Source of the DNA: Wolfiporia cocos
Lineage: Eukaryota; Basidiomycota; Agaricomycetes; Polyporales; Phaeolaceae
Assembly: GCA_029448655.1 (NCBI GenBank)
Contig: JACCLO010000001.1
Span: 744,001 to 808,000, forward strand
Length of the DNA: 64,000 nt
Reading direction: 5' to 3'
In this document: piece by piece, positions 48,151 to 59,000 of the stretch
How positions within the stretch are numbered: position 1 is the first letter of the stretch
Layout: every line of letters starts with the position of its first letter
Notes under the pieces: model-generated
What the model was told of the DNA's origin: nothing
What the model saw: only the letters and a program-made list of their open reading frames with translations
The model's database searches: none
Translations under genes and position numbers: made by a program

Positions 48151-48636
48151 AGAAGCAGAACCGTTTCCATGCATCTGTACGATCTGTTGTAGCTCCATCG
48201 AATGATTGTAACAAACTGGTCTCAGCTCGCTCCACTACTTGTGTTTTCTGACTGAGAACGAAGTCAATGTCAACGAGATTTTCCCACTCAGATGGCACGT
48301 TCGCTTTGCATCCAGGCCCCGCTCCCATTTAGTAGCATGAACAACATGGCGAGCTGCCATGCAAGGTATAGTGTATAACCACCTTGCCTTGCTCCATGAC
48401 GTGGAAAGGTTAAAGACATTGAGGTCATGATCCTCTCCCCCGGCTGCCGGTCATCATCCAGGCTGTTCATGTAGGCGACGACGTCGAGCTGCTAGACTGG
48501 TGGACCTACTCTCTAATACATTGCGTTGCCAGTGGATCTGAGTGATATGGTAGTAGCTTGTCATTGATGCAGAGCAGGAACTTGGTTACAGCAAACCGTA
48601 GTACGAGCTGGAGCAATGAGGTAATTTCATCAATGC

Positions 48637-48820
48637 CTGGTCGGCATGGCTTTGTCAACAGCTAATCCTAACGTCAAGGCTGGTGTATCTACGCTCCGTT
48701 TCTGTCTCAAGTGAATGCCAGGTAAGCTTGCTCGCATCAGTCCGCTATCTATGTCGCGTGTGCATCAAGCGCAAATACAAACAATGGCCATTCACCCCAA
48801 GGCGATGGCATCGTTCGCTC
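48637..48820 (+). repeat. Direct repeat flanking the right arm, copy 2
   Basis: It matches 40394-40580 in the same orientation (GCATGGCTTTGTCAACAGC near the start, ATTCACCCCAAGGCGATGG near the end). It lies just outside the outer boundary of the inverted duplication. No counterpart was seen next to the left arm. Confidence 0.75.
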
Positions 48821-48825
48821 CCCCT

Positions 48826-49858
48826 TCAGTGCGAACCCAAGTGCTTGGTATACAAGAGCCTGTAAACAGGCAAGTTTAGCCATTCATCGAACTGCATTGC
48901 ACACTTGAACAATATCCACGCACATTCGTCTGCGTAGTCGTGCTGCACGCGAGCGTCTCGCCATTCCGCAAGGCCTATTGTAAAGCCGTCATGCATTGAG
49001 GAGATGGCCGCAAAATCAACCATTAGCGCGTATGCTGCACGTAAGAAGAGACACAGACCTTCTCACGGACGGGCGCAAGCAGGGCACGTAGAATGCCCTG
49101 GCGCTGTCGGTCCTTGCGCACCATAGCCATATGGAGCCACCATCCATCAAGCTTTCCCTGTGAAACAAGCTCAGCACACATCACCAAATAAAGGGACCAG
49201 TAATCAGCGTACTCTCGGTCCAATGCAGCTGCTCACAAATGCGGGAAACTCGGCCATATACTGTGTTCGCGCACAAATCCGCGTAGAATGAGTATCGACA
49301 CCCTGACAGATGCACTGGCGACGGACGTACGGTCGTCCGGTAATATTCCTTTCCATCCTCTGGCAGCGCCGCCATGAACGCTTCCAGCCCCAGAGCGCGC
49401 TGTTCTGGCCTGGTTTACACAACAATCAGCCGTATACTGTGTCAGTGACTCTCCAGCTGTAATGAAAACACGTACGTGCTGAATAACTCCTGACCAGGCG
49501 GCATCCACATCGTATACCCTATGGGTCGCTCGTCGCCTATGTCCGTTGCGATATACAGCTCTCCAGCTAGCGCTCCCGCATAGAGCATTGCGCGCGCTAG
49601 CGGCCCAACAAGGCGTGCGTCACCGCCGCAGAGGCATATAGTTGCATTGTCTTCATCAGATTCAGCGACAGGATGCTTGGAGCAACTATAGTGTTGAAAT
49701 CTTACCTGCGCTCATAAGCTCCGCAAAGAGCTCGACGCAGACATCAACGATATGTGCTGTCGGCAGTAAGGGCAGTCGCTTGTTGGAAGCGTACACAACT
49801 GGACGTAGTCTCACTCACGAGATGGATCTGTGATGCGCTGTACAATAATTGTGGACAT
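48826..49858 (-). CDS. GNAT-family N-acetyltransferase (multi-exon)
   Basis: ATG at 49858 (MSTIIVQRITDPS..), with short exons separated by about 50-65 bp introns. Recognisable GNAT features are a central strand-turn segment (GELYIATDIGDERPIGYTMW, encoded about 49500-49560) and the acetyl-CoA-binding motif A with its preceding strand (WLHMAMVRKDRQRQGILRAL, about 49075-49140). Motif A normally reads Q/R-x-x-G-x-G/A; here it is RQRQGIL. The layout fits the many uncharacterised basidiomycete GNAT proteins that probably acetylate small amines. The last exon (48826-49023) fits less well, so the C-terminus may be mis-joined, or truncated at the stop just after the VREK segment near 49024. Confidence 0.65.
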
Positions 49859-50548
49859 CCTCTCTCGTCAGATATTAGAGCTGGTGGTGGCCGAAGGTCA
49901 ATAGCTGGTGTCATGGCCGTCTGCCTTTAAGGGTATGGTGTGATTTCGGGGTCGTCGCTACGCAGGCCATGTGGACCTTTTGTGCCAGGGCATCCACAAA
50001 CGATCTGTTGGTGTTGGAGAGCCCGCGGCAGCGCGTTTGAGATATAGCTGAGAACTATCTTCATTCTGTGTATGACTGAGAGTACTAGTGCTACAGCAGC
50101 GACGGGTCAATTCGACCAATCAATGCGCTGACTGGCCTCGGAGGGAAATGAGATGCCCGTCAACGTTTCAACGCCGAATCGCAGTGTTTGGAGTCGATCG
50201 AGCTTCTTGTTGGATCAGTAGTTCGATTGAGCTCCATGATCGATATCATGTGGCACTTCACCCTAGCCAGCGAACGCCTGGACAACTGTTGACCCGAGTG
50301 CTACTCGGGGTCTGGATCCTCCACTAGCCAATCGTTGGCAGTGCTAGGGTGGTTCACTCGCCTGATTGCAAGACCTGCAGAGATGCACTTGAGGTCAGGT
50401 CTTACTGTGCTGCGTTGGCTAGCCGTTGCACAGAAGCACGCTTCGGACAACAATTATGCAAAAAAATTCACAAAGCACCAGCAATAAAAATGCGACGTAT
50501 GTGCAGAAACTCATGATACAATCTAAACGACACAGAGTGCTGAGCTCC
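49859..50548. other. Intergenic, no supported gene
   Basis: About 690 bp between the divergently facing GNAT start and the 3' end of the kinase-like gene. Only short frames with no motif are present. Confidence 0.5.
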
Positions 50549-52717
50549 TCATTCCCCACGACGCTTGAGAGGCTGTCCTTGACAGCTATCCTCGATATCG
50601 ATATGGGAACGCTTACGAGTACTGACGTTAGTGATGTTACCGTACCACGGGCTATGCCGGCTGAAAGGGAGTGCAAAGTCGCATTTAGGCCATCCTTCCA
50701 TGGCCAAAGCCTCGTCAAATGCACCGAGAACAGCCTCGTATGACAACGGCTGCTTGGCTTTGGTCGGATGCTGTCCAACTCCCACAAGCACTGCCTCCTT
50801 CATGACCTCCATGAGGTGAGTAAGCGGCCCGTTCCTGCGGATACTGAGTTTGGCGCTTTGAGTTAGCCACTTGATCTTGAGCGAATATTCTTTCTCTCGT
50901 CCACTAGATTCGAAGACCTGGTCTACTGCGAGCATACCAAAGGGATGGTTGTGGTGTGTGTGTCGGAGAACTGCCATAAGCAATACCCAATAGAACGACT
51001 CAAGGTCGTGGTAATGCCGATGCTCCACACTGTTGCCATTAGGATCGATCAGTTCTGTCGCGTAGAATGGCGGTGTACCCTGCAGAAATTGAAATTGTCA
51101 GATTTACGTAAACGTATTAGAGATTGTGCTTGCCCTTCGTTTTCTCAATTTCTCCACGCTATCGTTGCGTGACGCCTTATCAATATGCGAAGCCGAGCAG
51201 AAATTGTATATGAAGCCTTTGAATGGCTTTCCGAGTGCGATTAGCACATTTTCCCAATTTATATTTCTATGGAGAATGTTCGCGTCGTGAGCAATCCTGT
51301 AGCCTAAGATCCCGTTAAATCAGCCTGTCGCGACAAAGGAGAGAGGAAACAACAAACCAACGACAGCATCGCGGATAGCCTCAACAAGAATCCTTGTGGT
51401 TCTGAATGTGTGGAGTGGATCGCCAACCGCATCGAAGACAAGGCGGTAATGCACTAGTGGACCGCATCCCGCGCGTTTGCAGGGCCCATCTGTGTAGTGA
51501 GTGGTCTGATGTAGATCGGTAGAAAATGTTTTCTTCCTCGCGATCTGATCAATGTTGCCTCCGTACACTAGCCGCGGAACTCCAACTACCGGAGTGCGCT
51601 GGAGATCAGCATGATCCTGTATTTGGCGATGAAGTTCAACCTCATTGTTGCTGTCCGATGTATACCAGGCTTCTTTGACTGTGAATCTGGCGCGACTGCG
51701 GTCCCCTATACGTATTGCTTCGTGGATGTAAACACTACTCGGAACAGTCTTGCAGCTCAAATTCCGCTTTCGAAGTGTGACAAATAAACCTTCTTCGACG
51801 TCCGGGCTGACAGACGGGACTGCAATTGCGCGATTATTGTCACAGTCCTTTCGCTTATTCCAGCGCTCTCGATATTTCTGAGATTGAAGACAGCTCTGCT
51901 CAGCATATATGATGTCTATTGGTGAGGCCATCTTCACATTGTCGTCCGCTCCAAAAATCGTATTGCAGTAGTGAGGATTAGAGAGGCGCCAGAAAAACTC
52001 GAACAAACTCCGAGGGTCCTCGAGATAGTCAAAGTCTGGGGACACGAGAGCGCAAGCGCGATCAAAGCGGTAGATCCGAGCCATCCGTTTGTCCACCAAT
52101 AGGATAAAGCTGCAGAGGGAGCTCTGCGACGCCATCATAGACGCAGCCGCTTTTGCCAGAGTCCTGCGATCCTCGATGTCATACTCAGTCATAGAAGAAC
52201 ACTCGCCATCTTCTTTACTTCGGTCCTTGCGCCAGAAAGCAGAGGGTCGAATATACACAGACAGTGCTATGCGGCTCCATTCAACGAGGCGGGGGTCATA
52301 AGAGTCGAAGCAACCAGTCAGAGTCGAGTCGCTGGGAATCATAGCAATGATATCGGGCCTGATAGACCTATCACCGGGAATAGAGGCCTTGTCGACACCG
52401 AGATACTGCATCCCACCATCTGGAAGGTGTTTGCCCATATTTTGGAATGTTCTGAGCTGTCACGCAATCAGATTCCGTTGAATATGATGATTTGTGAATG
52501 TACATACCAATATATCCTTCAGGTATCCACTCTCTTCGAATTTTTGCGACAGTCCGGCAGGCGCAGAGTGCAACACGAAGTTCTGCACTGGCACTGGCAC
52601 TGCAGCGCCTGGGACAACTCTATCCAGGAACTCGGAGATAGTGTTTCCCAGACGGACAAAGTGCTTCAGAATATAGTGACAAGACTCGCACTTGCAGTTT
52701 CGTGAATGATGAGGCAT
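50549..52717 (-). CDS. FunK1-family protein kinase-like protein, probable pseudokinase
   Basis: ATG at 52717 (MPHHSRNCKCESCHY..). A first intron lies near 52449-52500, a long exon at about 51325-52448, further small introns between 51030 and 51330, and the stop at 50549. The order fits fungal FunK1 kinases: N-terminal FunK1 region, VKEAWYTSD..E-type lobe, catalytic loop, then DLESFYWVLL helix (about 50980-51010). The catalytic loop reads ILHRNINWENVL, with Asn where active kinases have the HRD Asp. The metal-binding segment reads FIYNFCSA, with Asn at the usual Asp. The protein therefore probably lacks phosphotransfer activity and may act as a scaffold or regulator. The C-terminus is Arg/Lys-rich (LKRRGE). 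Confidence 0.72.
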
Positions 52718-55700
52718 AGCGAAGGAATGAGACTAGCTCGAGGGTAGACGGGGAGAGTCAGAGTGCCGCTGCAGCAGAGGAGGTGGCCACGCTTTTGTGT
52801 TATTTGCTCAGTGGCCGGGATACCATGAGGCGTGGCCATTGTTCATCAGGGAAACTTCTGATTTGCGGCCACATCGTCCAGCCTATGCAGCGGCGGAGCG
52901 GCCGCACGTGGTATGTTGCACTTTATGCCTTGTTCACGCCTCCTGCACCAAGAGAACGTTGACCTCATCGAAACATTCTGTCCACTCATGGCGGAGGCTG
53001 GGGGGTGCTGTGGATGGATCTACTCTCCAAGTTTGCGTTTGCGCCGGGATGTTGCCGCGGCCACAGATACGGAGATTCCCGCGTGTTCAAAGTGCCTCCG
53101 AAATTCTACCGTTATGCCATCCTATTTTTGTTCAATGGCCCTCGGACACTGTCTAGAGCGATGCCATGCCTTGTTGGCGGATTGCATCCAGCGAGGCTTT
53201 CCATTGATAGGGGCTATTAGGGTCTTCCATTTCGTCGTTGCTCATCCCTGTCAACAATCCTGAGCCGCAATATCCAGATGGAGAGATACCGTGCATCTTC
53301 AGTGAGAACGCTATGGAGGGAAGCCTGGGTATAACCCCATTCTGAATAACATTGTAAGGAATCCGAACGAGTGAGACAGGTGTTAGCGAGGAAGACTTGC
53401 TGATCCTCTGTTAACTTACACGCTTCCAACAGCCTCGGAGATTGTTTCCTTCGGTCTAACCAAGCCAAACCATTGCGCACCAGAAGTTGATGTTTTGCCG
53501 AACAATGTCGATGGACCACCCGGCTGATCTCTATCGATTATCTATGAATGCTGACTGAATGTTGAATTAATTTCGTTTCAACTGATAGAGACTCCGTAAC
53601 AACGGTATTGTAGCTCATGAAGAGCTTTTCGCCACTCCTGCAACTGGCCTGATGTGTGGATCGAAATTGATTATTCAAAGAACCCGAAGGCAGAAATCGT
53701 AGATATCGATACATCAATGAGTGAGTGCAGGGCGGTCTTATCCCTACAGCCAGATGCCGTAGATGACATACTACAGCTTCAATAAAATTCCGAATCGCAT
53801 CTGACACATTGAATATCAAATATGGGATATATCTGCGTTACGCAATACGTACTTGCAGTTTGGGTATTTATGATCGTCTGTATCTACAATCTTACCAACA
53901 TATACTTTGCCTGTAGGTGCTGGCAGACATACTTTCCTGATTGTTGATTACTTTAATTTTCGGGGCAATCAAAGCATATCCGAGCCCTATCCAGCAGAGA
54001 TTCAAGGCAACGATAGTGGATGCTTCCCCAGATTCTCTCAGCATTTCATGCCAAGACGAGGATGAGAACAATAATCAGAGAGCCAGGAAGATGAGATGCC
54101 GGCACTCAGATAGTTTCTGATTGTCTTCTGCAGGGGGCTAGCGATGGATGAATGGCCGACAGATGATCGAGCAATGAGTGGCATCGCCTGTGACAGCCAG
54201 ATGCTATCGGGGTTGCTGGAGACAGCTGCGGCGAGACACTGAGTGCAAGCAAAGACAGTATATAATTCCGACTCTCACGAGAGTGTACGTACGACTCCGA
54301 AGGTTCCTGTCAAGAGAAATGATCGGGAAAGGAATCCTCACAGAGCGTCTTCCAGTGAGAACTCGAGCGCGCGCTGCGTCAGGACAGCAGCTGTGCGCCA
54401 GAGCGCTGCCAGGAGTGCGTCGCGGGTTGAGCAGTTCCAGAAGCAATTCAATTGAGACAGCGAGGCGGAATTGAGCTGATCTTCAATCGCTCCGATAGAG
54501 CCCAGATTTCCGGAGACCGACAAGGCCTCGTGCTCGTAGTCGCCGGGATCTGTATAATCGTTACCGTCGAATCGTTCTGTAGATGCTGAATTGTACAACA
54601 TTGGTGTTCGCTTTCTAAAAGAGGTCGCATAGCCAGCGTTAGTTCATCGGTTTTAGAATCAGTGCTATGCCTCTCACTTTAAGCAACAAGGGCGCATACA
54701 ACGATGGGTCCTCCAAGTGGAAGAGCTGCAGCGTGATGCTTGAGACGCCATGACTCTCGTAAAGTGCAGAATGGCGAAGTGACGATCCATGTAGGCGACC
54801 ACGCCGACGGATCACCGACCTGTGCTACATTACAGCCTGAACAATGTTAGACGGCCGCGGTTTGGCAGTAATAGGACAAATTTATGTATGCATCAGAACT
54901 CCTAATACAACATATTACAGGGGAGTCAACCAATGCGTTTACTGAATAACAAAAATAGTACTGGGAAGATGAAAGAGATGTCGGCCCGTTACTCCTGGAT
55001 GGATGATACTGGTGCAGGATGGTTGGTCCGACAGTGACACGTCAGTGATAGCATCAAGAGCAGAACGAATGCGTATGGCAAACACTTTCAGCGAGGAGTC
55101 TTGCGGACGAAGTCGCTAAATGGCAAACTTCCGCCCGCACACGACTACTTGCTGCTATTGTCATTGTTCCTCTCAATACCAACAGAAGGGACTCCGATTG
55201 TATAACGGCAACCCACGAGAAATGGATCTATATGGCCGGGCTTGCGGTAAAGCTATCCATCAACGATTAGACCCGTGTTTGGGACCACAGGGGGTTTGCA
55301 ATTGGTATCGAAGCATTGACGGGGATCACTGTAAATGGCTAAGCAGCGCGCGAGAGAGGCCAGCGGTTCGAAGTTACTGATTCAAGACCCACGGAGTAAC
55401 TACAACGAGTAGAACCGGCCGCGTCCCATATTTTCCCACTCTCGCAATTGTCGTCTCCCCTATTGCCAGTCGTTTCAGGCAGTAGAGCGTGCGCAGTGTA
55501 AGAGGAAAAGTATTCTGTGTTTCCTCTTGCATGCATCAGCGCACCTCGAGATACAGGTTGACCGGTTCGCGCTAGGCACGCCGAGCGGCGAAAGAATCAA
55601 AGAGATTCGCGCCCGCCAATCTCCTCTTGGCGATTCGCTGCACAGCCATCAGGTACGCATGCAGCTTCTGTCCACAACATAACATGCAATCATAACCGAG

Positions 55701-56022
55701 AACAATTGCGTGAAGCGCTGCTACACGATCTGCGGTGTAGGCGATGCCACGATGCAGATACAAGCCATGCAATCGGCTAGTACTGCCTCAGAAGAACACC
55801 CGTAGCAGACTCGAGAGCAAACAAGGGCTGAGCAGCACGGATCGCCGGGCAGACCTAGTGGGGGATAATGAAGCCTCAGTCAAGCTGTGCCATAGCCTTG
55901 ATATTGATGGGGTCACGTGCGCGATATATGGAAGTAGCAGATGCAGGTCCGCGTCGGCGACCACGACGATCAACCCCCGACCGACTCCCTCCTCGGTTCA
56001 CAGGAGACCCCCACCAGCGACC
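52718..56022. other. 3.3 kb gene-poor region
   Basis: Frames up to 119 codons on both strands (for example 52797-53156, 53217-53519, 54178-54474, 55120-55380) overlap one another, lack conserved motifs and show no coherent splice pattern. The last part probably contains the 5' leader and promoter of the adenylate cyclase. An unannotated small gene cannot be excluded. Confidence 0.5.
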
Positions 56023-59000
56023 ATGTCCGCCTCGTCCCTATCCATGGCTGCCTGCTCCTCGTCGTCTGCCCCCGCGTCGTCCTCCCGTGCGTCCACCACT
56101 CTCACCGTCCCTGCCTTCAGCGAAGTCGGCACCCACGACCTCCTGCCGCCCCATCATCTCGTCCCTCATGCACTCCCAACCGGCGCGAACGGCACTATTA
56201 AAGCACCGAGACTCACCGATACCGACGGGGGATCAGAGCCGGTGAGTGGTATCATTGGACTTGTCGCGTCTTCGGCCAATTTATACGCGCGGCGATAGCC
56301 CACACCACCCCCAAAGTCCCAGACGTTCGGGCTCGTGCACAAGTCCTCCATGCGGTCAAATAGCACACTGCGGCAGCCGAGCATCAGCCTTCACCCCGGC
56401 ACATCGCAAACAAGCGCCACGACCGACGTCTGCGATTCCCAGATGCTGAAGGGATCCGTTTCTGGCAGCAATTTGCGGAAATCGCGCTCGAGAACGAAGC
56501 TGTGCTCCCATAATGTACCCCTTTCTGAGGGGAGCATACTGCCCGTATCGTCGTCGCCTGACAGCTCGGGCTCGACCCCGCGCGAAGTCGGCACTGAGGA
56601 CCTATTGCCACCCCAGGATCTCGTGCCGCACGCACCACCAACCGGCGCGGATAACATCGTGATAGCCCCATGGCTGGCCGACGCAGACGAGGGAGCAGAG
56701 CCGGTGAGTAGTATAACCTACTTTGTCGCGTCGTCGGCTCGTTCATATGCACGACAGCCCACGCCTCCCCCAAAGTCGCAGCTGTTCGGGTTTGCGCATA
56801 AGCTCTCTATGCAGTCCTTCAGCTCTTCGCGGCACCCAAGCGCATCAAGCCTCAGCCTCTCCGCCCGCCCATCAGAAGCAAGCATTCATTCGTTTGCTAC
56901 CTCGTCCGACTCCCGCGATACCCGCCGGTCGAAAGGATCCATCCTCGGCTTGATCAAGAAGCCCCGCTCGCGGAGCAGGCTACGCTCTGACATACTCATT
57001 CTCGAGGAGGGTGCGCCGCCCATACCATCGCCGTCGAACGGCTCGGGCTGGACGCCGCTCAAGATCAATCGCCGGGCCCGCCAGCGCAAGAAGCTCTCCG
57101 CGCTCTCATCGGACTCGTCCCTGCCCGACATCGCGCCTGACTCCGAAATCAAGCTCGACACGGACCTAGAGAAGATGGAGGGGATCATCAGCACCGCCGC
57201 GCTCTCGCAGGAGAACGGCTCCCCGCGTAGCGCCGTCTTCGACCACACCTCAATGTCGGACGTGTCGTCCTCGCACCTCTCGCTTCACACGACCCACGCC
57301 AACATATTTAGCGACCCGTTTTCTCCCTCTAGCCGGCGCGCCCCCGGCACAGTCCCGTATGACGGGCGCAAGATCTCCCCCACGTCGCGCCCCGTCGAGC
57401 TCCGTGACGAGAGCTCACCGGCGTGGACTGCGCCCGAGAGCTGGGCGGTTGTCGAGAAGGGTCCCGAGGAGCGGCCGGTGGCGGAGGACTCGGATTCGGA
57501 CGAGAACGAGCCGATGACATCCAACAAGTCCCCAAAGCGGAAGCGGCGCCGGCAGCCGACGTCGAGCGCAAGCGGGCGATTCGTATACCCCCCAGAGGTA
57601 TACAAGATCCGCATATACCGCGCGAATAATGCCTATCACGTCGTGTCGATCAACCTGTCCGTGACCGTGGAGGAGCTGACGCCCATGCTGAACAAGAAGT
57701 TGCTGTTGAATCCAGATAGAGAGCCGCATAGCTTGTATTTGAAGGAAAGGGGGCGAGGTGAGTGTGATTTTACAACGCTGCAAACATAGTCGTAAATTTC
57801 TCCAGAGCGCGTATTGGCGCCGACCGAGCGACCTGCAAATATTGTGCGCCGTAGATTAGAGCAAGCCGGCTATGACGAGGCTGATGGTCTCGATATGCTG
57901 GGTGCAGAAGATTTGTCCTTCTTGATGAAATTCGTGTATAAGAGCAACGTTCTTGGACCTCCAGTATGTCTCGGTTCGTACCGTAAACTTGGCCTCTACT
58001 CATACATATTCTCGAAGGCAGAAGAATTACCTCTTGACAAATTCGAGTTTATCGACCTCATCGGTCGCAGCTTGCGTACAGTTCCCGTATCACTGTACCC
58101 AAAGGCAGATGCAATCGTCCATTTAAACCTATCGCGCAACCCCATGCTCGAGATACCCTTAGACTTCATACAATCTTGCACGGGACTTCGTGAGCTACGC
58201 CTGAGCCACATGGCGATGAAGAAAGTCCCGCAGAGCATTCGACATTGCCATACGCTCCACCGCCTCGACCTCTCGTGCAATCGGATAGCTGATCTCGATG
58301 ACGCAGGCCTCGACTGGATACCCGATCTCCGCTCCTTAAAGATGCAGAACAACCGGCTGGAGAAGCTCCCGTGGTACTTTCCGCGGCTACGCGCGCTGAA
58401 GGACCTAAATATCTCAAACAACAAGTTCCGCGCGCTCCCGTCCGTTGTACCTGACATCACCAGCCTCGTAGACCTCGACATCTCCTTCAACATGATCGAC
58501 AAGCTGCCGGACACGATTGGGCAGTTGCAAGACCTCGAGAAGCTGATCCTCATTGGTAACCGGGTAACCGAGCTCCCGTCGAGCGTCAGCATGCTCGTGA
58601 ATCTACACACGCTCGACTGCCGCCGAAACCACATCTCGGACCTCAGTGCGGTGTGCGTGCTCCCGAAGGTCGAGAAGGTCCACGCAGGCGACAATGCGGT
58701 GCACGCGCTCGACGTCGCGTTCGGGCCCGCGCTGAAGGAGCTCGACATGTCACACAACGACATCACGCAGCTCACGCTCGTGCCCGGCCCGCTCGAGCAG
58801 CCGTACGCGCTGACGGTCCTCGACATCTCGCACGCGAAGCTCTCCTCGCTCGACGAGCGCGCGCTCGCACAGCTCACCGCGCTCGAGACGCTCCGCCTCG
58901 ACCACAACTCTCTGCGCTACCTCCCCGACTCGATCGGCGCGCTCGCGCTGCTGCTCCACCTCTCATGCTCGAACAACCAGCTCCGCGCACTCCCCGCGAC

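Larger units (their letters stand above)
40960..48622 (-). repeat. Right arm of the large inverted duplication
   Basis: Reverse complement counterpart of 31405-38880, with gene A' (-) and gene B' (+). Non-coding flanks beyond both gene ends also match: beyond the A' stop from 41195 down to about 40960, and beyond the B' stop up to about 48622. The unit was therefore copied as genomic DNA and not as cDNA. Confidence 0.88.

Noticed and set aside
52797..53263. Overlapping 70-119 codon plus-strand frames
   Set aside because: No conserved motif, no consistent splice sites, and three overlapping frames compete. Not supported as a gene.
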